Part shown: positions 22,701 to 30,606 of the stretch, one piece after another
Position numbering within the stretch: position 1 is the first letter of the stretch
How the letters are laid out: each line of letters begins with the position of its first letter
Source: Bacillota bacterium
GTDB lineage: Bacteria; Bacillota; Clostridia; Christensenellales; Aristaeellaceae
DNA: 64,000 nt
Direction: 5' to 3'
Assembly: GCA_023421395.1 (NCBI GenBank)
Contig: JAEZTL010000004.1
Coordinates: 1 to 64,000 of the forward strand
Made by a program: the position numbers and the translations under genes
The notes under the pieces: model-generated
Told to the model about the DNA's origin: nothing
What the model saw: the letters and a program-made list of their open reading frames with translations, nothing else
Databases searched by the model: none

Positions 22701-23837
22701 ATGTTTGGACATGCGCTTGAGACCATTTGGGCGTCCTCGGGCTTTGCTGCGCTGACGTGGCAGCACCTTCTGATGATTATCATCGCCTGCGCGCTGATTT
22801 ACCTGGCGATCGTCAAGAAGTTTGAGCCCCTGCTGCTGCTGCCGATTTCCTTTGGCATGCTACTGGCCAACCTGCCGCTGGCGGACCTGATGGGCGAGCC
22901 GGTGGGCAAGCAAGCGGGCGGCCTGCTCTACTACCTGTACCAGGGCGTCAAACTGGGCATCTACCCGTCGCTGATCTTCCTTGGCATCGGCGCGATGACG
23001 GACTTCGGCCCGCTGCTGGCCCGCCCGTCGAGCCTGTTTATGGGCGCGGGCGCGCAGTTCGGCATCGTGGTGGCGTTCATCCTCGCGCAGCTGCTGGGCT
23101 TCAATTCTCAGGAAGCCGCCTCCATCGGCATCATCGGCGGCGCGGACGGCCCCACCGCCATCTATCTGACCACCAAGCTGGCGCCGGACCTTCTGCCGGC
23201 CATCGCCATCGCCGCCTACTCCTACATGGCGCTGATCCCGATGATCCAGCCGCCCATCATGCGCGCGCTCACCACCCAGAAGGAGCGCGAGATCGTCATG
23301 GAGCAGATGCGCGAAGTCTCCAAGCTGGAGAAGGTCTGCTTCCCGATTATCGTGACCATCTTCTGCGTTCTGCTGCTGCCCGCCACCGCGCCGCTGATCG
23401 GCATGCTGATGCTGGGCAACCTCTTTAAGGAATCCGGCGTGGTGGAGCGCCTTTCCTCCACCGCCCAGAACGCGCTGATCAACATCGTGACCATCTTCCT
23501 GGGCGTCACCGTGGGCGCGACCTCCAGGGCCGAAACCTTCCTCACCTGGCACACGCTGGGCATCATCGCGCTGGGCCTGACGGCGTTCTGCTTCAGCACC
23601 GTCGGCGGCCTGCTCCTTGGCAAGCTGATGTGCTTTTTGTCCGGCGGCAAGGTCAACCCGCTGATCGGTTCCGCCGGCGTGTCCGCGGTGCCGATGGCCG
23701 CCCGCGTCTCTCAGATCGAGGGCCAGAAGGCCCGTCCGGGCAACTACCTGCTGATGCACGCCATGGGCCCCAACGTGGCCGGCGTCATCGGCTCGGCAAT
23801 CGCGGCAGGCATCCTGCTGTCGCTGTTCCAGAAGTAA
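22701..23837 (+). CDS. oadB: Sodium-ion-translocating decarboxylase beta subunit
   Basis: The 378-residue membrane protein carries the core motif GIIGGADGPTAIYLTTKLAP, with the ion-path aspartate at Asp149, plus the late GPNVAGVIGSAIAAG. The beta subunit releases CO2 from carboxybiotin and pumps Na+ out of the cell. About nine hydrophobic helices are visible. Beta subunits serve oxaloacetate, methylmalonyl-CoA or glutaconyl-CoA decarboxylases, and these cannot be told apart here. The carboxyltransferase and the biotin carrier are not in the window, so this is an orphan pair with oadG. A clear terminator follows. Confidence 0.92.
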   Translation: MFGHALETIWASSGFAALTWQHLLMIIIACALIYLAIVKKFEPLLLLPISFGMLLANLPLADLMGEPVGKQAGGLLYYLYQGVKLGIYPSLIFLGIGAMTDFGPLLARPSSLFMGAGAQFGIVVAFILAQLLGFNSQEAASIGIIGGADGPTAIYLTTKLAPDLLPAIAIAAYSYMALIPMIQPPIMRALTTQKEREIVMEQMREVSKLEKVCFPIIVTIFCVLLLPATAPLIGMLMLGNLFKESGVVERLSSTAQNALINIVTIFLGVTVGATSRAETFLTWHTLGIIALGLTAFCFSTVGGLLLGKLMCFLSGGKVNPLIGSAGVSAVPMAARVSQIEGQKARPGNYLLMHAMGPNVAGVIGSAIAAGILLSLFQK

Positions 23838-23860
23838 TCCTTCCCGCGGTTTTGCGTGGA

Positions 23861-23897
23861 CCCCGCGAACCTTCCGGTTCGCGGGGATCTTGTCTTT
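23861..23897 (+). terminator. Intrinsic terminator of oadG-oadB
   Basis: An 11-bp stem (CCCCGCGAACC arm, TTCC loop) is followed by ATCTTGTCTTTT. Confidence 0.75.
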
Positions 23898-23935
23898 TGG
23901 GGCCTTTCCGAGGGCTGCGGGAAATCCGCCGGCGG

Positions 23936-24214
23936 CTACCGGTCGTGCCGGGGATTCCGGGACACCTTGTCGATGGCCATCAGAATTTCCGTGATGACAA
24001 GGGCCTGCATCTGCGAGGTCAGCAGTTCAAACTGCGTCATCGCCTCGCCGGCGAGGGTTGCCACATACCTTGGCGGCAGGCTGTTGAGCGCGATGGATCG
24101 GACGTCGGCGCGGCACCGCCCGCAGGTGCACATGCCGGCGTTCTTCATGAGCTCCAGCAATTTGAGGTCAACCACCTGCTCCATCATGTTGATGGACAGA
24201 ATCTCCTTCTGCAT
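23936..24214 (-). CDS. ComFB-family (late competence development) protein
   Basis: The start ATG at 24214 gives 92 residues, the normal ComFB size; the open frame is longer, but GGAAAGGATC before this ATG decides the start. The protein reads MQKEILSINMMEQVVDLKLLEL then GMCTCGRCRADVRSIALNSLPPRYV, with the conserved CxCxxC zinc-type motif and the LPPRYV box. ComFB proteins occur in competence and motility loci, and some homologues bind cyclic di-AMP or di-GMP; the role here is unknown. It diverges from carD and converges with oadB. Confidence 0.85.
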   Translation of the reverse strand: MQKEILSINMMEQVVDLKLLELMKNAGMCTCGRCRADVRSIALNSLPPRYVATLAGEAMTQFELLTSQMQALVITEILMAIDKVSRNPRHDR

Positions 24215-24572
24215 GGCAAGCCCGATCCTTTCCGCAGCGACGGCGTGGGGGAGAATGGTCATTGGTACGGAGCGGCCGCGTTTACGCGCCGCCGGAATAC
24301 CCCTTTTGATTATAGAGCACAAAAAGACCTTTGCGCCGTGTTTTTTCCACGCAACCATTGTAAAATTTAACCGTTTGATTATTTTTGCATTACGAGACTG
24401 TCGGTTGCGGAAGCCGCTCGGCTTCGGCACACGGGCGGCTCCGCCGTACTTTCGCACAACCGCATGGCGCTAAATTCTTTCAGAAATAGACTATGATATT
24501 TTCACAGAAAATACGGTATAATTATTGTATCGCCCCGCGCGGGCGCAATTCTGGGAAAGTCGAGGGAACGGG
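24215..24572. other. Divergent region between comFB and carD
   Basis: No gene is seen. The right end is AT-rich and carries the carD -10 box (listed). A short stem GAAGCCG-CT-CGGCTTC lies near 24412-24428 and has no assigned role. Confidence 0.5.
24517..24522 (+). promoter_or_regulatory. -10 box of the carD promoter
   Basis: TATAAT lies 51 nt before the carD start in an AT-rich patch. The -35 region at 17 bp (TGATAT) is poor, as is common where CarD-type activators help RNA polymerase. Confidence 0.5.
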
Positions 24573-25085
24573 ATGTTTTGCGCAAACGACGTGGTGCTCT
24601 ACGGCGTCGACGGCATCTGCCGCGTCGCCGGGAAGACCATGCGGACGCTGGCGGGCCGGGCGGCGGAGTACTACGTGCTCAAGCCCCTGAGCCCGGAAAA
24701 CAGCACCGTGTACGTTCCGGTGGACAATGCGGCGCTGGTGGAGCGCATGCGGCGGCTTTTAACGCGGGACGAGGTGATCCGGCTGATCCGGTCAATCCCC
24801 GACGAGGACACCATCTGGATTGAGGACGACGCCCGGCGCCGCGCCGTCTACGGCGGGATCATCGAAGGCAGCGACCGGCGGGAGCTGGTCCGGCTGATCA
24901 AGACGCTCTACCAGCGCGACCGGACCATGAAGGAGAGCCATCGCAAGCTGCCCACCGCGGACGAGCGGCTGATGAAGGAGGCGGAGAAGCGCCTCTACGG
25001 CGAGTTTGCCCACGTGCTCAGCATTGATCCCGGACAGGTGCCGCCCTTCATCTCCGGCATGATCGGGCGCGAATCCGGCGCGTGA
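24573..25085 (+). CDS. CarD-family transcriptional regulator
   Basis: The 170-residue protein starts at ATG 24573 after GAGGGAACGGG. The CarD/Tudor RNA-polymerase-interacting domain covers residues 1-60 (CANDVVLYGVDGICRVAGKTM, AAEYYVLKPLSPENSTVYVPVDN), followed by the helical DNA-binding part (LLTRDEVIRLIRSI, RRELVRLIKTLYQR). CarD proteins bind RNA polymerase beta and stabilise open promoter complexes; in Clostridia they set growth-related transcription. It is monocistronic with a terminator downstream. Confidence 0.92.
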   Translation: MFCANDVVLYGVDGICRVAGKTMRTLAGRAAEYYVLKPLSPENSTVYVPVDNAALVERMRRLLTRDEVIRLIRSIPDEDTIWIEDDARRRAVYGGIIEGSDRRELVRLIKTLYQRDRTMKESHRKLPTADERLMKEAEKRLYGEFAHVLSIDPGQVPPFISGMIGRESGA

Positions 25086-25138
25086 GCGCCGCCGCGAAAC
25101 ACCGCTACGCCGCGGGAAGCGCCCCGGACGGCGGACAC

Positions 25139-25172
25139 CCCCACCCCCCTTTTCCGGCCGGGTGGGGTTTTT
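25139..25172 (+). terminator. Terminator after carD
   Basis: An 8-bp CCCCACCC/GGGTGGGG stem is followed by TTTTT. Confidence 0.7.
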
Positions 25173-25302
25173 CGTCCCTCCGGAGGCCCTTTTCCATTCC
25201 TCCCGGAAAAAATCCGGGGGCGTGCTTTAGAAATTCCGGCGCGGGCCGGAGGGCGCCGTTCGGCGCATTAAGTATTTCCGGCGGCCTGGAAGAATGTCCC
25301 CC

Positions 25303-25330
25303 TTGTTGGTTCGATTGGGTGTTATATAAT
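25303..25330 (+). promoter_or_regulatory. Promoter of the first ABC transporter operon
   Basis: TTGTTG and TATAAT are separated by 16 bp; the -10 box is exact. The substrate-binding protein starts 56 nt after the -10 box. Confidence 0.55.
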
Positions 25331-25385
25331 GAAATGGAACCGGAGAGCGGCAAGGGCGCCGCTACGATTAAGGAGGTTGCGTTCC

Positions 25386-26357
25386 ATGAAGAAGCTCGTC
25401 AGCCTGCTCCTTGCGTTGACCCTGATCCTGGCCGCCGGCATGATGCCCGGCCTCGCCGAGACGACCGACAAGTCCGACCAGCTCTACATCCAGGTCAGCG
25501 CGCTGGGCGGCCTGGACTACTTCTACGATCACATGCTGGGCTGCGAGATGGCGGGCAAGGAGCTCGGCGTGCGCACCGAGTACGTGGGCCCCGCAGACTA
25601 CGACATGAACGCCATGATCGCCGCCCTCGAACAGGCCATCGCCAAGAAGCCCAACGGCATCGTGGTGGTTGGCTTTGAAGACACGCTGGGGCCCATCATT
25701 GACAAGGCCATCGATGCGGGCATCCCGGTGGTGACCGTGGACGGCGACGTGCCCAATTCCAAGCGCATCGCCTTCGTCGGCACGGGCAACTACAACGCCG
25801 GCTACCAGGGCGGTCAGTACCTGGCCAATGCCATCGACGGCAAGGGCAAGGTGGCGCTGATGACCAAGCCGGGCCAGGGCAACCTGGAAGAGCGCATCAG
25901 CGGTTACGAGGCCGCGCTGGCGCAGTTCCCGGAGATTGAGATCGTGCAGATCGCCGACACTCAGTCCGACTCCATCGTGGCGGCGCAGGCCGCCGGCGCG
26001 CTGCTGCAGAAGTACCCGGATCTGGCGGGCATCGCCTGCGTGGAAGCCGCGGGCGGCGCGGGCGCGGCCACGGCCGTGAAGGAAGCGGGCAAGGTGGGCC
26101 AGGTGAAGATCATCTCGATGGACCGCGGCGAGGATGTGCTCAGCGACATCGAAGCGGGCGTCATCACCGCCTCCGTGGCGCAGCAGACCGCGCTGATGCC
26201 CTACTACGCGATCCAGATCCTGATCAACGTCAACAATTCCAACGTCGCCATCACCAGCGACAACGCGGCCGCGGGCGTTTCGGGCGTGCCGGCCTCCATC
26301 GACACCGGCGTCATCATCATCGACGCCGCGAACGCCAAGTACTTTAAGCGCGGATAA
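25386..26357 (+). CDS. Sugar-type ABC transporter substrate-binding protein (periplasmic binding protein-like)
   Basis: A 323-residue protein of the ribose/xylose-binding type. The start at 25386 is set by AAGGAGG 8 nt upstream. It has a cleavable signal peptide ending AGMMPGLA-ETTD and no lipobox cysteine. Family features: GPADYDMNAMIAALEQAIAKKPNGIVVVGFE, PVVTVDGDVPNSKRIAFVGTGNYNAGYQGG, and a late IISMDRGEDVLSDI. Members bind pentoses, hexoses, inositol or autoinducer-2; the ligand cannot be told. A strong stem follows the gene and may hold back expression of the downstream ATPase. Confidence 0.9.
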   Translation: MKKLVSLLLALTLILAAGMMPGLAETTDKSDQLYIQVSALGGLDYFYDHMLGCEMAGKELGVRTEYVGPADYDMNAMIAALEQAIAKKPNGIVVVGFEDTLGPIIDKAIDAGIPVVTVDGDVPNSKRIAFVGTGNYNAGYQGGQYLANAIDGKGKVALMTKPGQGNLEERISGYEAALAQFPEIEIVQIADTQSDSIVAAQAAGALLQKYPDLAGIACVEAAGGAGAATAVKEAGKVGQVKIISMDRGEDVLSDIEAGVITASVAQQTALMPYYAIQILINVNNSNVAITSDNAAAGVSGVPASIDTGVIIIDAANAKYFKRG

Positions 26358-26369
26358 TAACCATTTCCG

Positions 26370-26409
26370 CAGCGCGGACGGACGGCGCACCGTCCGTCCG
26401 CGCTGTTTT
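26370..26409 (+). terminator. Intra-operon attenuating stem between binding protein and ATPase genes
   Basis: A perfect 16-bp stem (CAGCGCGGACGGACGG arm, CGCA loop) is followed by TTTT. Because the ATPase and permease genes follow in the same direction, it likely lowers their expression relative to the binding protein rather than ending transcription. Confidence 0.8.
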
Positions 26410-26432
26410 GATGAACGAAGCGAGGTGGGCCT

Positions 26433-27944
26433 ATGGGCGAATATGTGCTGGAGGCGAAGGGCATCGTCAAGCACTTCCCCGGCGTCAGGGCGCTGGGGGG
26501 CGTGGACTTTCGCGTGAAGCCCGGCGAGGTGCACGCGCTGGTGGGCGAAAACGGCGCGGGCAAGTCGACGCTGATGATGGTGCTGGGCGGCATCTACCAG
26601 CCCGACGAGGGCGAGATTTTCGTGAACGGCCGCCGCGCCGCATTTCAGACGCCGCGGGATTCCATCGAGAGCGGCATCGGCATTGTATTTCAGGAGCTCA
26701 GCCTGGTGCCCCAGCTCAGCGTGGCGGAGAACATTTACTTCAACCGCCAGCCGGTGGGGCGCATGGGGCTGGTGGACTACAAAAAGCTCAACCGCGACGC
26801 GGCGGAAATGCTCCGGCTCTTTGAGATTGACGAAATCGAGCCCGGCATGCCGGTGCGCAACCTGTCCATCGCCAACCAGCAGGTGGTGGAGATCCTGAAG
26901 GCCATGAGCGAGTCCCCCAAGGTGATTGTGCTGGATGAGCCCACCAGTTCCCTCACCGAGGTGGAGGTCAAAAAACTCTTCGAGAACGTCCGGAAACTCA
27001 AGGCCCAGGGCATCGCGTTCATCTACATCTCGCACCACCTGAGCGAGATCTTCGAGATCGCGGACACCGTCACCGTGCTTCGGGACGGACAGAAGGTGGT
27101 CGACGCCGAGGTCAAGGACGTGGACGAGGACTTCCTCATCAGCCACATGGTGGGGCGCTCCATCGACAACATCTACGGCCGCCGGGACTGCCCGGTGGGC
27201 GATGTGGTGTTCACCGCCAGAGGGCTTACCCGCCCGGGCGTGTTCGAGGACGTATCCTTCGACGTGCGCGAGGGTGAGATTGTGGGCTTCTCCGGGCTGG
27301 TGGGCGCGGGGCGCACCGAAGTGGGCCGCGCGATCTTCGGCGCGGACCGGCTGCACGCGGGCGAGATGACGCTCTGGGGCGGGCGCTACTTCGCCCGGTC
27401 GGCGGACGAGGCGATTTCGCAGGGCGTCGGCTACATGACCGAGGACCGGAAGAGCCTGGGGCTGTACCTGAACTTCGACATCTGCCAGAACATGGCGTCG
27501 AACCGGCTGGGCGCGTTCGCCCGGAACGGGTTGATGCGGGACGGCCATCTGGAGGCGGAAACCCGGCGCGCCGTGAAGGAGTTCGGCGTGGTCACGCCTT
27601 CGGTCACGAAGCGCGTCAGCCAGCTCTCCGGCGGCAACCAGCAGAAGGTGCTCCTGGCCGAGTGGCTGTCGATCCGGCCGAAGCTGCTCATCGTGGACGA
27701 GCCGACCCGCGGCGTGGACGTGGGCGCGAAGTTCGAAATCTACCAGCTGCTGCGAAGGCTGGCGCGGGAGCAGCGCTGCGGCGTGATCATGATCTCCTCG
27801 GACCTCACCGAGGTGCTGGGGGTATCCGACCGGATCGTCGTCATGAAGGACGGCCGGGTGGCGGGCATCCTCGACGGCTGGACGGCCACGGAAAAGAGCG
27901 TCATGAGCCTGGCGGCGGGTTCGGACAGCGGAACGGAGGAATGA
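26433..27944 (+). CDS. Sugar ABC transporter ATPase (two ATP-binding domains)
   Basis: The 503-residue protein holds two ABC domains in tandem. The first has Walker A GENGAGKST near residue 37 and the signature-region LSIANQQVVEI, with Walker B VIVLDEPTSSL. The second has LSGGNQQKVLLAEWL and LLIVDEPTRGVDVGAKFEIY; its Walker A is the degenerate GLVGAGRTE, as is normal for RbsA/XylG-type sugar ATPases. It energises import of the ligand delivered by the preceding binding protein through the permease encoded 3 nt downstream. Confidence 0.93.
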   Translation: MGEYVLEAKGIVKHFPGVRALGGVDFRVKPGEVHALVGENGAGKSTLMMVLGGIYQPDEGEIFVNGRRAAFQTPRDSIESGIGIVFQELSLVPQLSVAENIYFNRQPVGRMGLVDYKKLNRDAAEMLRLFEIDEIEPGMPVRNLSIANQQVVEILKAMSESPKVIVLDEPTSSLTEVEVKKLFENVRKLKAQGIAFIYISHHLSEIFEIADTVTVLRDGQKVVDAEVKDVDEDFLISHMVGRSIDNIYGRRDCPVGDVVFTARGLTRPGVFEDVSFDVREGEIVGFSGLVGAGRTEVGRAIFGADRLHAGEMTLWGGRYFARSADEAISQGVGYMTEDRKSLGLYLNFDICQNMASNRLGAFARNGLMRDGHLEAETRRAVKEFGVVTPSVTKRVSQLSGGNQQKVLLAEWLSIRPKLLIVDEPTRGVDVGAKFEIYQLLRRLAREQRCGVIMISSDLTEVLGVSDRIVVMKDGRVAGILDGWTATEKSVMSLAAGSDSGTEE

Positions 27945-27947
27945 ACC

Positions 27948-28910
27948 TTGAATCTCAAGAACCTTACCAGCCGGATGAAAAACGCGCGCGAGCTGATGCT
28001 GCTAGGCGTGGTGACGCTGATGTTCGTGGTGATGTGCTTCGCCTCGCCCTACTTTCTCTCCGGCGCCAACCTGCTGGCGGTGCTGCTAAGCCTCTCCATG
28101 GAGGCCATCATGGTGATCGGCATGGTCAGCCTGATGGTCAGCGGCGGATTTGACATGTCGGTGGGCTCCATCGTGGCGCTCTCCGGCGGCATCGCGGCGC
28201 TCTTGATGAAATCCGGCGTCCCGGTGTGGCTGAGCGTGGTGGGCGGCATGGCCACCGGCGCGCTGGTAGGCCTTTTCAACGGCTTCGCCATCGCCAAGCT
28301 GGGCATCACGCCCTTCGTCACCACGCTGGCTTCCCAGAGCATGGGCCGCGGCCTGGTGCTGGTGTTCATGAACGGCAAGAACATCTCGAGCCTGCCCGAA
28401 AGCTTCACCTGGATCGGCCAGGCCAAGTTGGGCCCGGTGCAGATGCCGGTGATCTACATGCTGATTCTGATGATCATTGGCGACTTCCTCCTGCGCCGCA
28501 GCCGCTTCTTCCGCCAGAACTACTACATCGGCGGCAACTTTAAGGCGGCGAAGCTCTCCGGCATCCACGCCGAGCGGATGCAAATCGTCAACTACGTGAT
28601 CATGGGCCTTCTGGCGGCCTTTGCCGGCATCATTCTGACGGCGCGGCTGGGCTCGGCCTCCACCACAGCGGGCGTTGGCCTGGAGCTGAAGGTCATCACC
28701 GCGGTCATCATCGGCGGCGCGTCCATGAGCGGCGGCGAGGGCACCGTGGTGGGCGCGTTCCTGGGCTGCATTCTGATGGCGTTGATCTCAAACGCCATGA
28801 CGCTTTTGAACGTCAGCGTCTACTGGCAGACATTCGTCACGGGCTTCACGCTGATGGCGGCGGTTCTCATCGACCGGGCCGGCAAGATCAGGCAGGAAAA
28901 AGCCGGATGA
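27948..28910 (+). CDS. Sugar ABC transporter permease
   Basis: This 320-residue integral membrane protein of the RbsC/XylH type has about ten helices and the family motifs MVSGGFDMSVGSIVALSGGIAALL and ALVGLFNGFAIAKLGITPFVTTLA. The start is a TTG at 27948, set by GGAGG 8 nt upstream; the ATPase stop lies 3 nt before it. One permease gene is present, so it would form a homodimer. Confidence 0.92.
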   Translation: MNLKNLTSRMKNARELMLLGVVTLMFVVMCFASPYFLSGANLLAVLLSLSMEAIMVIGMVSLMVSGGFDMSVGSIVALSGGIAALLMKSGVPVWLSVVGGMATGALVGLFNGFAIAKLGITPFVTTLASQSMGRGLVLVFMNGKNISSLPESFTWIGQAKLGPVQMPVIYMLILMIIGDFLLRRSRFFRQNYYIGGNFKAAKLSGIHAERMQIVNYVIMGLLAAFAGIILTARLGSASTTAGVGLELKVITAVIIGGASMSGGEGTVVGAFLGCILMALISNAMTLLNVSVYWQTFVTGFTLMAAVLIDRAGKIRQEKAG

Positions 28911-28941
28911 ACGGGGAATTATTATATCAGGAGGGATTTCA

Positions 28942-30123
28942 ATGACTAGCTACGAGCGCGTATTGACGGCGCTGAGGCACAAGGAGCCGGACAGGATTCC
29001 CTTCGACCTGGGCGCGTGTGTGCTGACGGGCATGAACGTGTCCGCCTACCGTGCGCTGCGGAAATTCCTGGGCCTCCCGGAGGCCGCAATCGACATCCAG
29101 GACATGACCCAGCAGCTGGCGCGCATCGACGACGACGTGGTGAACCTTCTGAAGGTGGACGTGCGGGGCGTGGATCCGAATCCCATCGCCGTGGCGCCGA
29201 TGCGTTCCGAGCCGCGCCTGTCCCCGGACGGAAAGTATACCCTGATGACCGACGAACTGGGCATCGGCTGGCGCATGCCGGTGGACGGCGGCCATTACTT
29301 CGATATGGTCAGCCACCCGCTGGAGGACGCCGAAACCGTCGAGGACCTTTCCGCCTACCACATGCCCGCCGGGGACGCCCCTTCCCGCTTTACCGGCATG
29401 AAGGCGCGGGCGGACTTCTACGTGAACCAGGAGAAGCGCGCCTACATTCTGGGCCGCCACAACGCGGGCATCTGGGAATTGGCGCTGTGGACCAGCGGGT
29501 TTGAAAAGTTCTTCTGCGACATGATCGCCGAGAAGGAATTCAGCCACGCGCTGATGCGGAAGATCACCGATTACAAGCTGGCCTACTGGGAGAAGGCGAT
29601 GGACGAGGTGGGCGAAAACGTGCTCATCGTCTCCGAGGCGGACGATCTGGCCACCCAGAACAGCCAGCTGGTGTCCCCGCAGCTCTACCGGGAGATGGTA
29701 TCGCCCTACCACAAGGAACTCTTCGGCTTCATCCGGGACCGGGCGCGCAAAAACGGCGCGCCGGAAATCTACATCTTTTACCACACCTGCGGCAGCATGC
29801 TGCCCTTCGCGGACATGCTCCGCGAGGAGGGCGTGGACATCCTGAACCCGGTGCAGGTCAGCGCCAAGGACATGGACAGCGCCCGCCTCAAGCGGGAGCT
29901 GGGCAGCCGCTTCACCTTCTGGGGCGGCGGCGTGGATACCCAGCATGTGCTGCCCAAGGGCACGCCCCGGGAAGTGAAGGACGAAGTCAGGCGCCGCATC
30001 GACGACCTGGCCCCCGGCGGCGGATTTATCTTCTCCACCGTGCACAACGTGCAGAGCGACGTGCCGCCGGAGAACTACATGGCCATGTGGGAAGCGCTTC
30101 AGGAGTACGGCGTCTACCGCTGA
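28942..30123 (+). CDS. Uroporphyrinogen decarboxylase (URO-D) family protein
   Basis: The 393-residue protein opens MTSYERVLTALRHKEPDRIPFDLG, the standard start of URO-D/MtaA-like proteins, and has FIFSTVHNVQSDVPPENYMAMWEAL near the end. Members outside haem synthesis are often methyltransferases (MtaA, CmuA, corrinoid-dependent demethylation) and often lie next to sugar or quaternary-amine transporters. No corrinoid protein gene is present, and a zinc His-x-Cys is seen only as YHTCGS. The function is therefore open. AGGAGGG lies 7 nt before ATG, and the gene follows the ABC transporter on the same strand. Confidence 0.8.
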   Translation: MTSYERVLTALRHKEPDRIPFDLGACVLTGMNVSAYRALRKFLGLPEAAIDIQDMTQQLARIDDDVVNLLKVDVRGVDPNPIAVAPMRSEPRLSPDGKYTLMTDELGIGWRMPVDGGHYFDMVSHPLEDAETVEDLSAYHMPAGDAPSRFTGMKARADFYVNQEKRAYILGRHNAGIWELALWTSGFEKFFCDMIAEKEFSHALMRKITDYKLAYWEKAMDEVGENVLIVSEADDLATQNSQLVSPQLYREMVSPYHKELFGFIRDRARKNGAPEIYIFYHTCGSMLPFADMLREEGVDILNPVQVSAKDMDSARLKRELGSRFTFWGGGVDTQHVLPKGTPREVKDEVRRRIDDLAPGGGFIFSTVHNVQSDVPPENYMAMWEALQEYGVYR

Positions 30124-30135
30124 CGGGAGGCGGAC

Positions 30136-30585
30136 ATGGAGAAGGAGGACCTGTCGGGAAAAATCTGCGAGTATCTGACACAGGCCAGCCAGCTGGCGGA
30201 CATCGAGGGCGCGCAGGGTACCGCGCGCCTGCTGGCCTCCATGCAGCGCCTGATCCGCTACGCCGCGCTGCGCTCCGGGTGGGTTCCGCTCACAGACGAA
30301 TGGGCGGCCCTGAAGGATCTGATCGAGATCCGCAAGGGCCGCTTTGGCAACCGTATCCATCTGGGCCAAATGCCCCAGGCGGCCCTTTTCGTGCCGCGCA
30401 TGGCACTGGTGAACGCCGCGGAAGAGGCCTGCGCGCCGGACGAGATGCTTCGGGACCCCGCCCGTGAATTCGAGATTGAGGCGCAGGTTCACCAGGATAT
30501 GGCGCTGGGCTACCAGCTGCGCCTGACCGTGCATAGGGCCGGAACCCGGGGAGACGCGGACTTCATGCGTCAATGGACGCTGTAG
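30136..30585 (+). CDS. Degenerate LytS/YesM-type histidine-kinase fragment, catalytic parts missing
   Basis: The 149-residue product aligns by eye with part of the histidine kinase two genes downstream: LLASMQRLIRYAALRSGWVPLTDEWAALKDLIEIRKGRFGNRI corresponds to MVSRLAGILRYSLNDRAQFAPLSEELNVAEDYVAIQKARFGDRL, and LFVPRMALVNAAEEACAP to RPIPRMVVQPLIENAIQHG. The phosphate-accepting His of NPHFLFN and the ATP-binding N and G boxes are absent. It has its own ribosome site (GGGAGG) and unbroken reading frame, with good codon bias, so it is not a simple pseudogene. It lies 12 nt after the URO-D gene and 21 nt before the response regulator. A regulatory decoy is possible. Confidence 0.6.
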   Translation: MEKEDLSGKICEYLTQASQLADIEGAQGTARLLASMQRLIRYAALRSGWVPLTDEWAALKDLIEIRKGRFGNRIHLGQMPQAALFVPRMALVNAAEEACAPDEMLRDPAREFEIEAQVHQDMALGYQLRLTVHRAGTRGDADFMRQWTL

Positions 30586-30606
30586 CGCGCGGAGGAAGGA
30601 GGAACC

